Positions 44,450 to 55,065 of a stretch of 64,000 nucleotides of DNA are shown piece by piece; position 1 is the stretch's first letter; each line of letters begins with the position of its first letter. The DNA is from Undaria pinnatifida (lineage: Eukaryota; Sar; Phaeophyceae; Laminariales; Alariaceae). The notes beneath the pieces are model-generated. The model was not told the DNA's origin, did no database searches, and was given only the letters and a program-made list of their open reading frames with translations. The DNA is taken from contig JABAKD010000008.1 in assembly GCA_012845835.1 (NCBI GenBank), positions 13,095,501-13,159,500 of the forward strand, written 5' to 3'. A program made the position numbers and the translations under genes.

Positions 44450-46035
44450 GCCGGACAGAATAACACGGCCACGGTAGAGGAGTTACCCCGATTTCTATTC
44501 CGGGCAGCGTAGCACACAATTCGATTTCGTCTTCCTCGTGATATAAGTCTATTGCAGAGATCCGTTTTTTTGTTATTTAGGACTAAATTAATGGGGGGGG
44601 GAATGAGGAAAGTCCACATCTCTCGGTCGCGGTCTCTTTATGTGCGTGCGGTGCTCGTGTGCCCCTCTGTAGAGTGAGTGTAGACCGGGAAACACAGTCA
44701 ATGCTCAGGACCGAATTCTAAAGAGGGCACTCTGAGACCCCGCCGCCCCCACGTCTCGGCAATGTAGGGATGCGAGGGCCAATGGTGTTAAGACTACAGC
44801 TATTCATGAAATGAGTACCCCTCCAAATGTAGTGGTGTGTATTTCATGTCCCACCAACAACGGATCTCCTCCGCAAGAAAGAGCACAAAGGCCAAGCAGT
44901 AGGGTAGCAACGCTCGCGAGTGACCCCGAGCTGCTCGAAATATAATTCCTCACAGTACCCCCCTCTCCCGGAGGCTTGTTCAGAACGGGTCCGCGTTGAT
45001 GAACGGTCAAAAGCAACACAACCCACCCCGCTTCTTGCTATAACCGAGAACCATCTCCTTCTAATACCTTAAAATAATATAGCAAGGGTCGAGGGCGGGT
45101 AAGTCCGCTCTACATGAACCTCACACGAACTATGGGGACTGGGGAAAAAATGAAAACGCCCGGCGGTCTTGAATGTCACAGCGCGAACCATTCACGAACC
45201 TCTTAAATCATCTCGTCAAGAGCTAATCACAGCCTCTCAACCGATACATCGCGAACCATTCACGACCTCTTACTCGATACGTCGCGGACCACACACAACC
45301 TCGTAATCGCTACACATCGAGCAACATGGCCCCTCATCAATGCGGTGCATTGCAAGGCGAAACACACATACATGCACTACAGTGGGACCCCGCACTATCC
45401 GGGGCTGGTACATATACGGTACTTTGTATGACGAGGTCGTGACAAGCGATTTTACGCACTAAGCTGGGCCAAACGTTTCTCAAGTGTGGAACTATCGACT
45501 AGTATGACAATTACACTAGTGTACTTGTTTTCGTTATCTCCAAACGGGGTAGGTTTGACGCCACTGTGTTGCGTCCCCCAGCCACAGAATGGAGGCAAAT
45601 CGAGAAGGGAACTCATGCGTGAGACTTCCGAGAAGAGTGAGCTCCTTAAACGAGAGCTCACAGCAGTCTACCACCAAGAACGCCAGCCGGGTACTACTAG
45701 GTACCAAGTAATAATCCAATAGCCCGAACCGGCACGAAACTGATAAGCAACTGTCGTACTGAAAATTTCAAATCAACAACTTGTTTCAAGACTAGCGCAT
45801 ATAAATGCTGGTCGGGCTGCGCGAACGACTGTCTTTGAGGTGTCCTGTAATCTGGTGAAATATTGAGCTGCTCCTCGTCGTGTTAGGAGCTCAAAGAAAT
45901 CTTAGGATTTGCTGCACCCCCTAGCGCGGGGTGACTCCCCCCGCACTAAAGAGTAGCGCACTAACGCGGTGCCACGGCTGTAATGGTTACCTCCTAAGCA
46001 TTTTGAGCCAACCGCGCCTTTTTTTGCTTCGTTAC

Positions 46036-46101
46036 ATGTCGCCCTTCCTCGAAGAGGAATGGGACAGACAACACGAACCACAGCCTGGATCGTTTATGAC
46101 G
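46036..46101 (+). CDS. Unknown gene, exon 1 (or first visible exon)
   Basis: 22 codons from ATG to ACG|GTATGC. Preceded by a T-rich stretch (CGCGCCTTTTTTTGCTTC), so an acceptor at CTCGAAG inside it is an alternative that would make this an internal exon. Confidence 0.45.
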
Positions 46102-48692
46102 GTATGCACCCGCAACACACGCGCGACGCGATCAAAGTATCACACATATGCAGCTTGCAAAGGTGACTTGGGACAGAAAAATCCTCGAGCTCGCAGAAGT
46201 GAACTGCAATTTCACGTTTTTTTTTGTGAAACAAAACAACAGAAGTGTGTGATCCAATCACAAAGCTCTTACCTCGTTACACCGCGAACCCAAATGATCT
46301 TGCGTGCGTCAGGAAAAGGAAAATGCCTCGGAAAAGCCCAGGAGAGTGACGATACAATTCGCTGACGATGGCGATGATAGCGGCAACGACTATCGCGTCG
46401 TCGATGAGAAGCGTGCTGGCGATCGCCATCCCGCCACAGCAACGCAGAAAACATTCGCCCCGTCGGTCACAACAAGCCAACATCTAACCGAGGACAGGCG
46501 AAAAAGGCTCGACGAGGAAAGCTCGGATGCACGGGCAGGAGAGGATGCTCCTGCTGCGGCTGCGGCTGTGACCGCCGGCGTTGAGCCGCCGGCAGCGAGC
46601 GACGGCGTCAGTGCGGTGGACGACGCGCCAGAGCTTCACCGACCAGAGTACCGGGTGCGCTATTGTGTGAATGCTTACACTGCTGTTCTTGCAAGCAGGC
46701 GTCTTTGCCTTGAACCATGTTCCGTCATCCGTTGTTGTTCGGAGCGGCAGCATAGCTCGTGGTTTCTATATATGTTGAGAGTTTCGTCGATGAAGACTGC
46801 CCCCCCCCCTCCCTTCAAACCACCAACGCTATTAATAGGGCTCAAAGTCGGCTGGACTTCCCGCTTAGTTATTATTTGGCTGGCAAAGCCAGCCAACTAA
46901 TTGATTTTACTCGACTAGTTGGCTGGCTAACGCCATCCAAGTAACGCCAGCCAACCAGTCGACTAACGTCAGGCGATAGAAGCGAGCCAACCCTGCCCCC
47001 CCCAGGGGGGGGGGGGCTGGAGGCCCCCCCGGAGGGCCCGCCGGAGGCTTCTCCGGAGGATTCCACTGAAGGCGCCGCCGGAGCCAAAAACTACGCGATT
47101 TGGCATCGATTTACACTCCAAAAGTATGATAAATCAGCCAAGTTTAGCTCCGGGTGTGATCACGAAAACAACTTCAGTTTATCAGACTTTACAGGGATGC
47201 ACCAGAAATATTGACATACCGTCTCCGTTTGGGGGTCGTAACGGTAAAATACTCGTGCGGCACGCAGTAGCATACCACCAGTAGAATAACACAAAAAAAT
47301 CCCATAGAAAATAGACTGAGATCTCTTCCACGACAGGAGCACAGGCAATAGATTATTCGTCGGCGTCGATTTCAAGAACGATTCGTAGTTGAGCTAGCAA
47401 TATACCTCCGTGGTATTGGATGAGTTACCAACTATTGTAACACACAAAAAGCGTGCTCTATAGCACGAGGTTTCGTTTCTGAGCTTTATGGTCTTCGCTA
47501 AATAGGCACGCAGCTCAGGGCGAGCATCTCTCAAACACCCGAGCCAGAGGTGCTCATCGTCCACGAGACAGTAAACATACTAACACATCACACTAACGAG
47601 AGAGACGTACCAGAATACTAGCGACACAGTCGATGGAGATGGGTTGATGCTACATGAGTTGCAGAAGACCTCTCTGCGTACTCGCGGCGTGGTAGTACCA
47701 CTTGGAAATGCTGGGAATTACGTACCACGTACCAAACAAACTTTCCTATAAGCAAAGAAACCCAAATACGAAACATAATTGGATAGGTGGCACCGCTGCA
47801 ATTAACATTAATACCTATCCGACTACTACCTAGCTGGGGACTTATCATTAGCTCATAAATTCACAGCCCTCGTGGAGGGAGCTGTCAAGAAACCTTTCGC
47901 GCATGCAGACTACACGCGTTGGATGCGTGCGTTGTCCACATAGTTCGTATGGGTGTATCGTATGTGTTGTGTCAATGGTGGTGGAAGCATACGGAATACA
48001 GCAAGATGGTGCCGCCCTGCTGTGGCCTGCCGTGGTCACGCCCTAACACTGGGACATGTTTCGGCGTTTATTCTGGTTGTCCAGACATTCAAACTTCTTT
48101 AGCCCAGCCGTAGAAAGAAAAAAAAAAATGCGTTTGCGTTTGACTTCGTTCGCGCGATGCAACGGCCATTCGTTGTAGACAGCGGACATTTATACTCCGC
48201 TCTCTGGATTTGCTAGAAACACAAAACAACTCTCCAACGGCTTATTCTCGTCCATTAACCCCCCCCTCCCCCCGTCCACACACACATATATACATGTATC
48301 TCGTGCATGCGCAGATCTATAAAATCGAGACGCCCGACGAAGAAAACCCCAGCTTAGAAATCGTTATCGCTCTGTCCAGCGCGAGCGCAGAGGGTGGCGA
48401 AAAAAACGCAGAAACCGCCCCCGTCGACAAATCAACCTCGCTTCCCCCGGAGAACCCGCGGCGGGGGAAGCCCGGGTGCAACAAAGAACACCCGCGCCCT
48501 TCCGTGACATTGTTGCCCGATGGTCGAGGTGTAGTGGTCGACCCCCGCGGGGCCTCGAAAGGCTGCGGCGGCAGCGATGCGGACCGGCGGCTACAGCTGA
48601 CATTTCCCAAAAGGGTGGTTCCTGAGTCGGCTAAGATTTTCTTCTGGGAAGGAGATATCACGATAAGAGCTGTGCTTGCGGCGGAGGGATAG
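46036..48692 (+). CDS. Unknown protein, three exons, 261 aa as modelled
   Basis: Exons 46036-46101, 46313-46654 and 48315-48692 join with GT-AG borders, all phase 0, from ATG (TTACATGTCG) to TAG. Exon 1 codes MSPFLEEEWDRQ and ends SFMT. Exon 2 codes EKENASEKPRRVTIQFADDG, then an acidic and Ala-rich stretch ending HRPEYR. Exon 3 codes IYKIETPDEENPSLEIVIAL, a Pro/Gly loop, and SVTLLPDGRGVVVDPRG, then LQLTFPKRVVPESAKIFFW and ends IRAVLAAEG. No signal peptide, membrane segment or known catalytic motif is seen. The conserved-looking beta-type segments and matched phases argue for a real gene; the family is not recognised. More 5' exons are possible. Confidence 0.6.
46313..46654 (+). CDS. Unknown gene, exon 2
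   Basis: 114 codons, acceptor TGCGTGCGTCAG, donor CGG|GTGCGC. The frame stays open past the donor to 46900, but composition turns non-coding after about 46680. Confidence 0.6.
46877..47075. repeat. Cluster of hairpin-forming sequences in intron 2 of the unknown gene
   Basis: TTGGCTGG-CAAAG-CCAGCCAA at 46877-46897, repeated GCCAGCCAAC words to 46965, then a C-run facing a G-run (about 46996-47020) and GGAGG/CCTCC inverse words up to about 47075. Confidence 0.6.
48315..48692 (+). CDS. Unknown gene, terminal exon
   Basis: 125 codons plus TAG, acceptor CGTGCATGCGCAG. It is the best supported of the three exons, because coding-like composition ends sharply at the stop. Confidence 0.65.
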   Translation: MYKIETPDEENPSLEIVIALSSASAEGGEKNAETAPVDKSTSLPPENPRRGKPGCNKEHPRPSVTLLPDGRGVVVDPRGASKGCGGSDADRRLQLTFPKRVVPESAKIFFWEGDITIRAVLAAEG

Positions 48693-51600
48693 AAGGCATG
48701 CGCGAACACGGGCGCGTGCCCACACCGGCCGGGGGCGGGGGGTTGGGGGATGGGGGGGGGGTACTCATTTCGTTGCTTGCCTGAGTCATTTGACTATGAC
48801 CATGCATCCCTTTGGAGGCGGAGCAAGCGGGGGGGGGGGGGGGGGGGAGGGGGCGCCGGGGTGTTTGGTTTCATTTTTTAATTGCTGCCGATAAACGCAT
48901 GAGCACACCCACGTGGGGCATCTACTTGTTTTTTTTTAGCGATTGTTTGTTTGCGGCCAAACGCGTGAGCACGCCATCCACGGTGACAGAAAAATCATAA
49001 AACACCCTGACAGGAAAATGTGGCGTCAAGCATACGTACGTTTCTATTGCCATCACTGTCGGTTTCCAGCTCAATTCGTATATAGGAGGTTTCCCCCAAC
49101 GATGTCATCCATTCTCCGCCTCCCGCGGCACGTACGTGCCTTCTCTTTGATCGCGCACGGGGTTCAACTTTTCCCCCGCTCGTCGACTTGGATCGATTAT
49201 CTGGCGTGATACGCGATATTATATCTACTCATTTTTGACCACGCAAGCGCTTCTCTTCGAAGGTAATTGATCAATATGAATACTGCGGGCACCTTTTCCC
49301 TTGCTCTTGTTGTGCACGATCGGATATCGAGTGTGAGGGGTCTAGAAAATCGCCGTTCCTTGTGGACAAGCGAGCGGGTGTGCTACCGCGTTCCTCTTGT
49401 TGGCGCAGGAGACAGGGGAGGCGGGGGGGGGGGGGGGGGGGGAGGGGGCGAGGGGGGGGGGGGGGCGCGTCCTTCCTATCGGCGCGGCATGTTGTTTGTT
49501 GCATCTCTCGCATTGAAAAACTTGATGTTGTTTTCATCTCACTATTAGTTCATCGCCACCATCCAGTCCGGGGTCCCAGGACAAGCTCCGATAGCTCCGG
49601 AGGCGGGTTCTACGATAGCCCGCCCCCCCCCCAAAACCAGCGATTTTCTGTAACGAACGCTTCACGGCTGCTCGACGCAAGGAAGGATACAATTGAAAAC
49701 AAAGTGTATCCATATATTTTCTTGTGTGCAAAGGCCTATCGATCGACGACGTCGGGGTGTCGACGGGACACCGTACTCCAGGAGGTACGACAGGGATCTG
49801 GTCTTTGAAACTGGCGAGTTCGTTGAAGAAAAGTTGGGGGGGGGGGGTACCATAGAACGACTCCGGAGTGGAATCACGGTATCCAACGCCGACCTCAGGG
49901 GCGCTTCGCGAACAAACGCAAGAGGTGACGAGACAGGCGGCACCGAAAAGGCAGTACACCCGACTTACGGCGCGGTAGGGGTGAATCCTTTTTTTTTTTT
50001 TTTTCGGGGCTCCTAACCTATTACTGGCGCTACGATAGAGGTAAACACATTAAGGTATATACCTCTTTTTGGCTGAAATTGTTTTTGAATGACGGGACTC
50101 CTTAACCCCCCCCTCCAAAAAAAAAGTCAGAAATGGGTCATTATGTTTTTTTTTTTTTCGATTCTCGTTGTATCTACAAGTAAATATATATATATATATA
50201 AGGCCACGGGATTTTTCATCCGCGAAAAAGCAGGTTTATTGTGCTCCAAAACACTTTATTTGGGGTTAAAACGGGCGTGTCTTAAGCTCCCAAAATGAGG
50301 AGAACCTCAGAAAAAAAAGTGGTGCACCTCCTCTACCGTAGCATGTGTCCGGGACTCCTAACCCATTGGTGTATTTATTCCCCAGACCCCAAAAAAATCG
50401 ATTTTGAGAAAAAAAACGAAAAGCGCAACCCGATGGATGGACTATCCCATAGCATGGCCTGCGAGTAGGTAACCCCCCTCCCCCAACACAAAACGGCGGA
50501 AAGAGAGCGAAATTCCGACGATTTAGGGCTAAGGGGCACAAGGCAGTCATTCAGAAAACGTTTCAACCCCTTTTGAGACCCCGAACCCCTCCCTATACTA
50601 AATCCAAGTAATTTTGTCCCCAAAAACGGGTTTCCAGTTGTAAAGCCAAAATGTGCTAGGCTTCTATCGTACCACGTGTTCGCCCATCGATTCAGTCTGG
50701 CAGGATCAGGATTGCGAGTGGACGATCGATGCCACCCGGCATTTACTTCTTGTTTCGATCTACGGAGCACAGATAAATAACAGCTATATACAGTTAGTGC
50801 TATTGATGACAGCCGGCTGGGACGCGTCTGATCTCGAGGGTTCGTGTACGAAAAAAAACTGTCTGTGCCATTTCAGCTGCATAGCCAACGAGCCGTGTCC
50901 ATGCTGAGCCTTCTGCGTGATAAAAATGAACTCACGTATGATACCAGTGAAGAGAGCTGCCGGGGTTGTAACGAGGATCACTGATTGGGGCAGCTCATGC
51001 TATCCCTACAGTGGGATCTAAAGGGTGCGCCAGCCAGCGTTAGGTTGCGAAAGCAACTGAGTTAAATCGACACACGACGCGTATGAAGATACGTAGAAGT
51101 GTGGTGAGCTTAAGCTTTATTTTTCCCCATCCGCCGGAGGATAAAAAAGAAAAAAAAAAAAAATGGAGAGAAATTACACCGTTGAACACGGCTTGTCCAG
51201 AAGAAGGTCGCTAGAGGTAACCCCCACGTTGGGAGGAAAAGTAAAAGGGACTATTAGAAGGGGGGGGGGGGGGGCGCATACAAGTCGTTCTACGGTAGCC
51301 TCCCCCCAACTTTTCTTTTACCAAAATCGCCGGTTTTGAAACCAACTTCCGGCTGTGTATCTCCTGAAATACGGTGCCCCTTGCCGCCCCGACGTCATCG
51401 TTTGGTAGCGCTTTAGAAACAAAAAAGTACTCCGGAGTATATAGATAAGACTGTTTTTTTTCGTAGCAGCTTTCATCAAAATCGCTGGTTTGGGGGGGGG
51501 GGCTATCGTAGGATCACACACGTCAACATCCTGCCGGGGGGGGAGGAGTCCGCTCTCCGTTCTCATTCCAAACCTTTGCGCCAGCATCCAGCAGGAAAGG

Positions 51601-51704
51601 GGGGGTGCCCCCTCTCCTTTCTTATTCGTAGCGTTTGCGTCGTTTCAGCTGACGGAGTGGTTGAATTTCAACCATTGGATAAACAAACAAAGAATAATAA
51701 TCCA
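48693..51704. other. Spacer, repeats only
   Basis: G-run stretches at 48829-48855 and 49420-49465, a T/A-rich stretch at 49985-50200 and a dispersed repeat at 50545-50690 (TTTCCAGTTGTAAAGCC; also 29520-29630 and, reversed, 2109-2235). No gene supported. Confidence 0.5.
51008..51163 (+). repeat. Poly-A-tailed SINE-like repeat, full copy
   Basis: Partner of 18988-19139: GGGTGCGCCAGCCAGCGTTA, then GCGAAAGCAACTGAGTTAAA, ending GCCGGAGGAT and an A-run. Same orientation. Confidence 0.7.
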
Positions 51705-51848
51705 CGATTGAAAAAAATACAAAATTAGACAAGTTTATTACGTATTTTCCCTCTGCAAGGGAGACGATGTGTCGACGATTGAATAAAACGAAAAATCAGA
51801 CAGTTAACTACGTAAATTCTCCCTTCAAGGGGGAGACGATGTGTCGAC
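51705..51848. repeat. 71-bp tandem duplication
   Basis: Two copies of an AT-rich unit, each ending GGGAGACGATGTGTCGA, at 51705-51775 and 51776-51848. Confidence 0.8.
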
Positions 51849-53225
51849 GGCGACCCACTTAAAAACTATATACCGACGCTAACCACGCCCACCCTATTCC
51901 CGCGCCGACAATCAAAGCAAACATCCTCGAGCTACTTAGAGTTTCCGATCACACCATCCAGAGGGCATCTCATGCATGCGTCATACATCATACCAGTACA
52001 CGCATCATGCATACCATCTGTACGGTCGAGAGTGTGTCTGTCCCGAAAAGCGTTTGTGTTTTCGTCGAACGAGTACATACCAGGTTGCGTTTATCCACGT
52101 TACAAGCACCATATATCATACAAGGGCTCCGCATGGGAAGGGCAGGGCAGCACTTCGACTTGTTCGATTCAATATCCGATAGGGAGTGCAGACCGTTGCC
52201 ACACAATACATAGTCTACGCGTGTAGAATGTAAAGCAATGCCAAGATATCGATTTAGACTAGCAGTGAACTACTTTCTTGTTGTGCCGTTTCTTGCCTGA
52301 ATCCGATTCCGAGCTTCATCGTACATATTTCGATCGGATAAATCCGAGCCCACGCAGGTTGACCCTCTAGTCTGGCCAGCCTCTAGTCTGGCCACAAAGA
52401 GACGTTTCGAGTGCGTTGCTTGATGCTTTGACTCAACCAAGCATTCAGGGCCAGCAAGGGGTTGGCCAAGTTTGCTGCATGTTCTCTACGTAGCCACAGA
52501 GAGGCGCGCACTGAGCCAGCTTCTGCTACACCGTGCATGATAGTATCTAGGTCCGAGGCTCGCAGACCGACTGTCTGTGTGTATAGTCTGATCGTGCAAA
52601 GACTTGCAGACGGTATTCTAGGCGTGAAACACGGTGCCGCTGCCTTCGTCATTCAGTTCCTCGAATGCTGTTATAATGCTGCTACCTGTTGCTATCTGGT
52701 AGATAGAGTATTAGTATTACGCGATAGCACTGCACTAAGATTTTGGCAGTCAAGAATTTCAGGCTCGAGTTTTAGACGAAAAAAAACACAGAGATATATT
52801 ACCTGGTATGGCCTTTTTGTCTGATCGCTAGTCGCTCATTGGCCGGGCATCGTACATAAAGTAACCGTCATCTGGGGACGATAGGTCCCCATCCCACGAT
52901 CATAATTCATCCACACATACATATACAACTCCGACAACCCGAGAACGAACACGGATATCACCAGCATTGATACTGTTATAAGTCTAGCCTTAACAATAAC
53001 ACTCCCCGCACAGTGTGGAAGTAATCCCTAACCCCACCGACCGGCCTATCTCCGATTGTCTGGGGATCGTATATTATAGAGCCAGCTCCACCCGGGGACG
53101 AAAGGGTCCCATCCCCGGTTCAGAGGTCATTCTATATTCTAAATGTCGGACAAACCGGGGAATAAAACCGAGTTCTCTCGGGTCGTCACCGCCCCTCGCG
53201 GTGTGGAAACCCCAACTCCGTTGGC
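51849..53225. other. Spacer, no gene recognised
   Basis: Short frames only. From about 52870 it holds diverged copies of a GGGGACGANAGGTCCCATCC block that recurs at 53093 and 53700. Confidence 0.45.
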
Positions 53226-53660
53226 TAAAATCTGTTAAAAGGCTTAGTTTAGGTAAACTATCGGTCAACCTTTTTCAAGTGGCCAAACGGACTAAAATAC
53301 CCTCTAATTCCTTAACAAATAGCGTCGTCGGCAGGATTCTGGGTTTTCTGGGTCATGGGTTCAAATCGCAGCATCCACTACACATACTAATACACTGTTT
53401 CACACTCTCCCCATGTCGAACTTGAAAAATACTCTCCCCGGTATCCCCAGGGAATGAGACCGCTTGGATATAGACACGTCCGCCCGTATACCCGGCCGAC
53501 CTGCTATCCCACCGTTTCAGGGGGAGAGAGTGTTTTAAGGCTTAGTTTGGGTAAGCTGTTGGTTAACCTTTTGCAAGTGGTCAAACGAACTAATACCTCA
53601 TTATTTCCTAAGCAAATCGCTGATTGGTTCGAGCTCCACGGCGCCGCCCCACCCTAGGAA
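53226..53660 (+). repeat. Two tRNA-like modules, probable SINE family
   Basis: Copies at about 53230-53375 and 53533-53655 share AAGGCTTAGTTTNGGTAA, GGTTAACCTTTT and then a Leu/Ser-tRNA-like A box (AAGTGGCCAAACGGACTAA; second copy AAGTGGTCAAACGAACTAA). Downstream is a B-box-like GGGTTCAAATC (second copy TTGGTTCGAGCTC). The A-B spacing is about 70 bases. No cloverleaf could be drawn, so a tRNA-derived SINE is favoured over a tRNA gene. Confidence 0.5.
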
Positions 53661-54726
53661 GATGATAGAGGCTCACCAAACCAATGGGGGGCAGCTCCGT
53701 CGAACACGGGGGAGGTAAGGGTCCCATCCCCGGTTCAGAAATCCTCCGAATCTCTACAGCTCTAACAACGCGGGAACTATAACGATGATCTCCCGGGCCG
53801 ATACCTCCCCGCACGGCGCGTCAACCCCGACCCCATTGGCTTATTCGTAATTGGCTGGTAGGCTTTGACCCAATCAGCTCACAATTATTTCGACCTACTC
53901 GGATTTTCTCGCATACTCTTGTAAACGGCAAACATTTGCAATGCGAACGCAATTCGACCAGCTATTTGCATGATAGGTCGCACAAAAAAGCGATTATAAG
54001 CCTATATCAGGTTGGCGTGCCGAGCAAGCACGCTCAAAATGAGGATGAGGGAAATACTTGAAAAGCAACAACAGCACCAAACGCATTTCAAATGGACGAA
54101 TTCAAGAGCGATTTGTATCCAGGATTCAGGCCCCTCCGATTATAAGCACAATTTCAAACAAAAATTAGGTGTTCAAAGCAAAACGACATAATAAGCGGAA
54201 CTACACGACGTGCACAACTTGAGCATAATAATTGTGGAAAAAAAACTGAAATGAGGCGAAAACAGTGCGTATTTGACTCGCGTGATGGTCGAATAATCAT
54301 GGAATACTATAATCACCTCTTTGTCGCTCATGCGGCAGAGAAAAAAAAATGCTGAAAATCCCGTTTTTAATTGCTCATTGGGTAAAAACCTAAGCTTGCT
54401 AGTATTTTAGCGGGTTTTCTTGCATACTACTCGAGTAGGGCGAAAATTCGCCATGCGATTGCAATTCGTACAAAACGCTCGACCTCGGGATAAATCTACA
54501 CAGTTGGTACCCAGAGCGTCAAAGATAAAGCCATTCGGGACATAAGAACGGTCAGATCGCCAAGTCCCGGCATACTAACAGCCATATATTGCCCACAACA
54601 GATACGAGCAATGAGCGCCTGCTTCGGCTTGCCACAGGGTGATTTTGAATCAGAATACCCCCACTGTACTGCTGTAATAGCTTGTTGGTGTACCTTGTCT
54701 GAAAAGCTGCTCTCGATTTTGTATCA

Positions 54727-54912
54727 GTTTTTTTTTCCATCCCATGTATCATATTATTCTTGCACTACCCTCGCCCTCCCTCCCAGTAGTAGTATAACTC
54801 AGATCAGGGGTCACATAGCGGGCCCTGCTCCCCCCTCCCCACTAAGGTACATGCCTTCATTTTTATCGCGAGAATAATTTCAGCAATTTCTTCCCTCGTC
54901 GATTCGCGTCAA
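54727..54912 (+). repeat. Dispersed CT-rich repeat family, copy 2
   Basis: Matches 29099-29280 and 56245-56425. Confidence 0.65.
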
Positions 54913-54999
54913 ATTGTACCTACCCACGCTGCTAGGCGTTCTCAGCAGCTGGTTCTATTTTCGCATTTCTGCAAATGAAGTAAAACATCTCACAACCAA

Positions 55000-55065
55000 C
55001 GGTGGTAATTGAACTCAAGGACCAACGCTACCAGTATTCGAAGGTAACCACTAGATAGACCACCG
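55000..55065 (-). ncRNA. tRNA-like sequence (pseudo-tRNA or SINE head)
   Basis: On the minus strand CGGTGGT opens and ACCACCG closes the segment (7-bp perfect stem). Inside are TCTAGTGGTTA (A-box-like) and TTGAGTTCAATTACC (B-box-like). It is 66 nt long, and the T stem does not pair, so it is not a working tRNA as read. Confidence 0.3.

Larger units (their letters stand above)
42265..46035. other. Spacer with duplications, no supported gene
   Basis: Contains a 141-bp tandem duplication (44168-44449), a GC-rich hairpin (43965-43985) and degenerate CGCGAACCATTCACGA repeats (45180-45300). The open frames at 42370-42950 show no recognisable domain. Confidence 0.45.
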
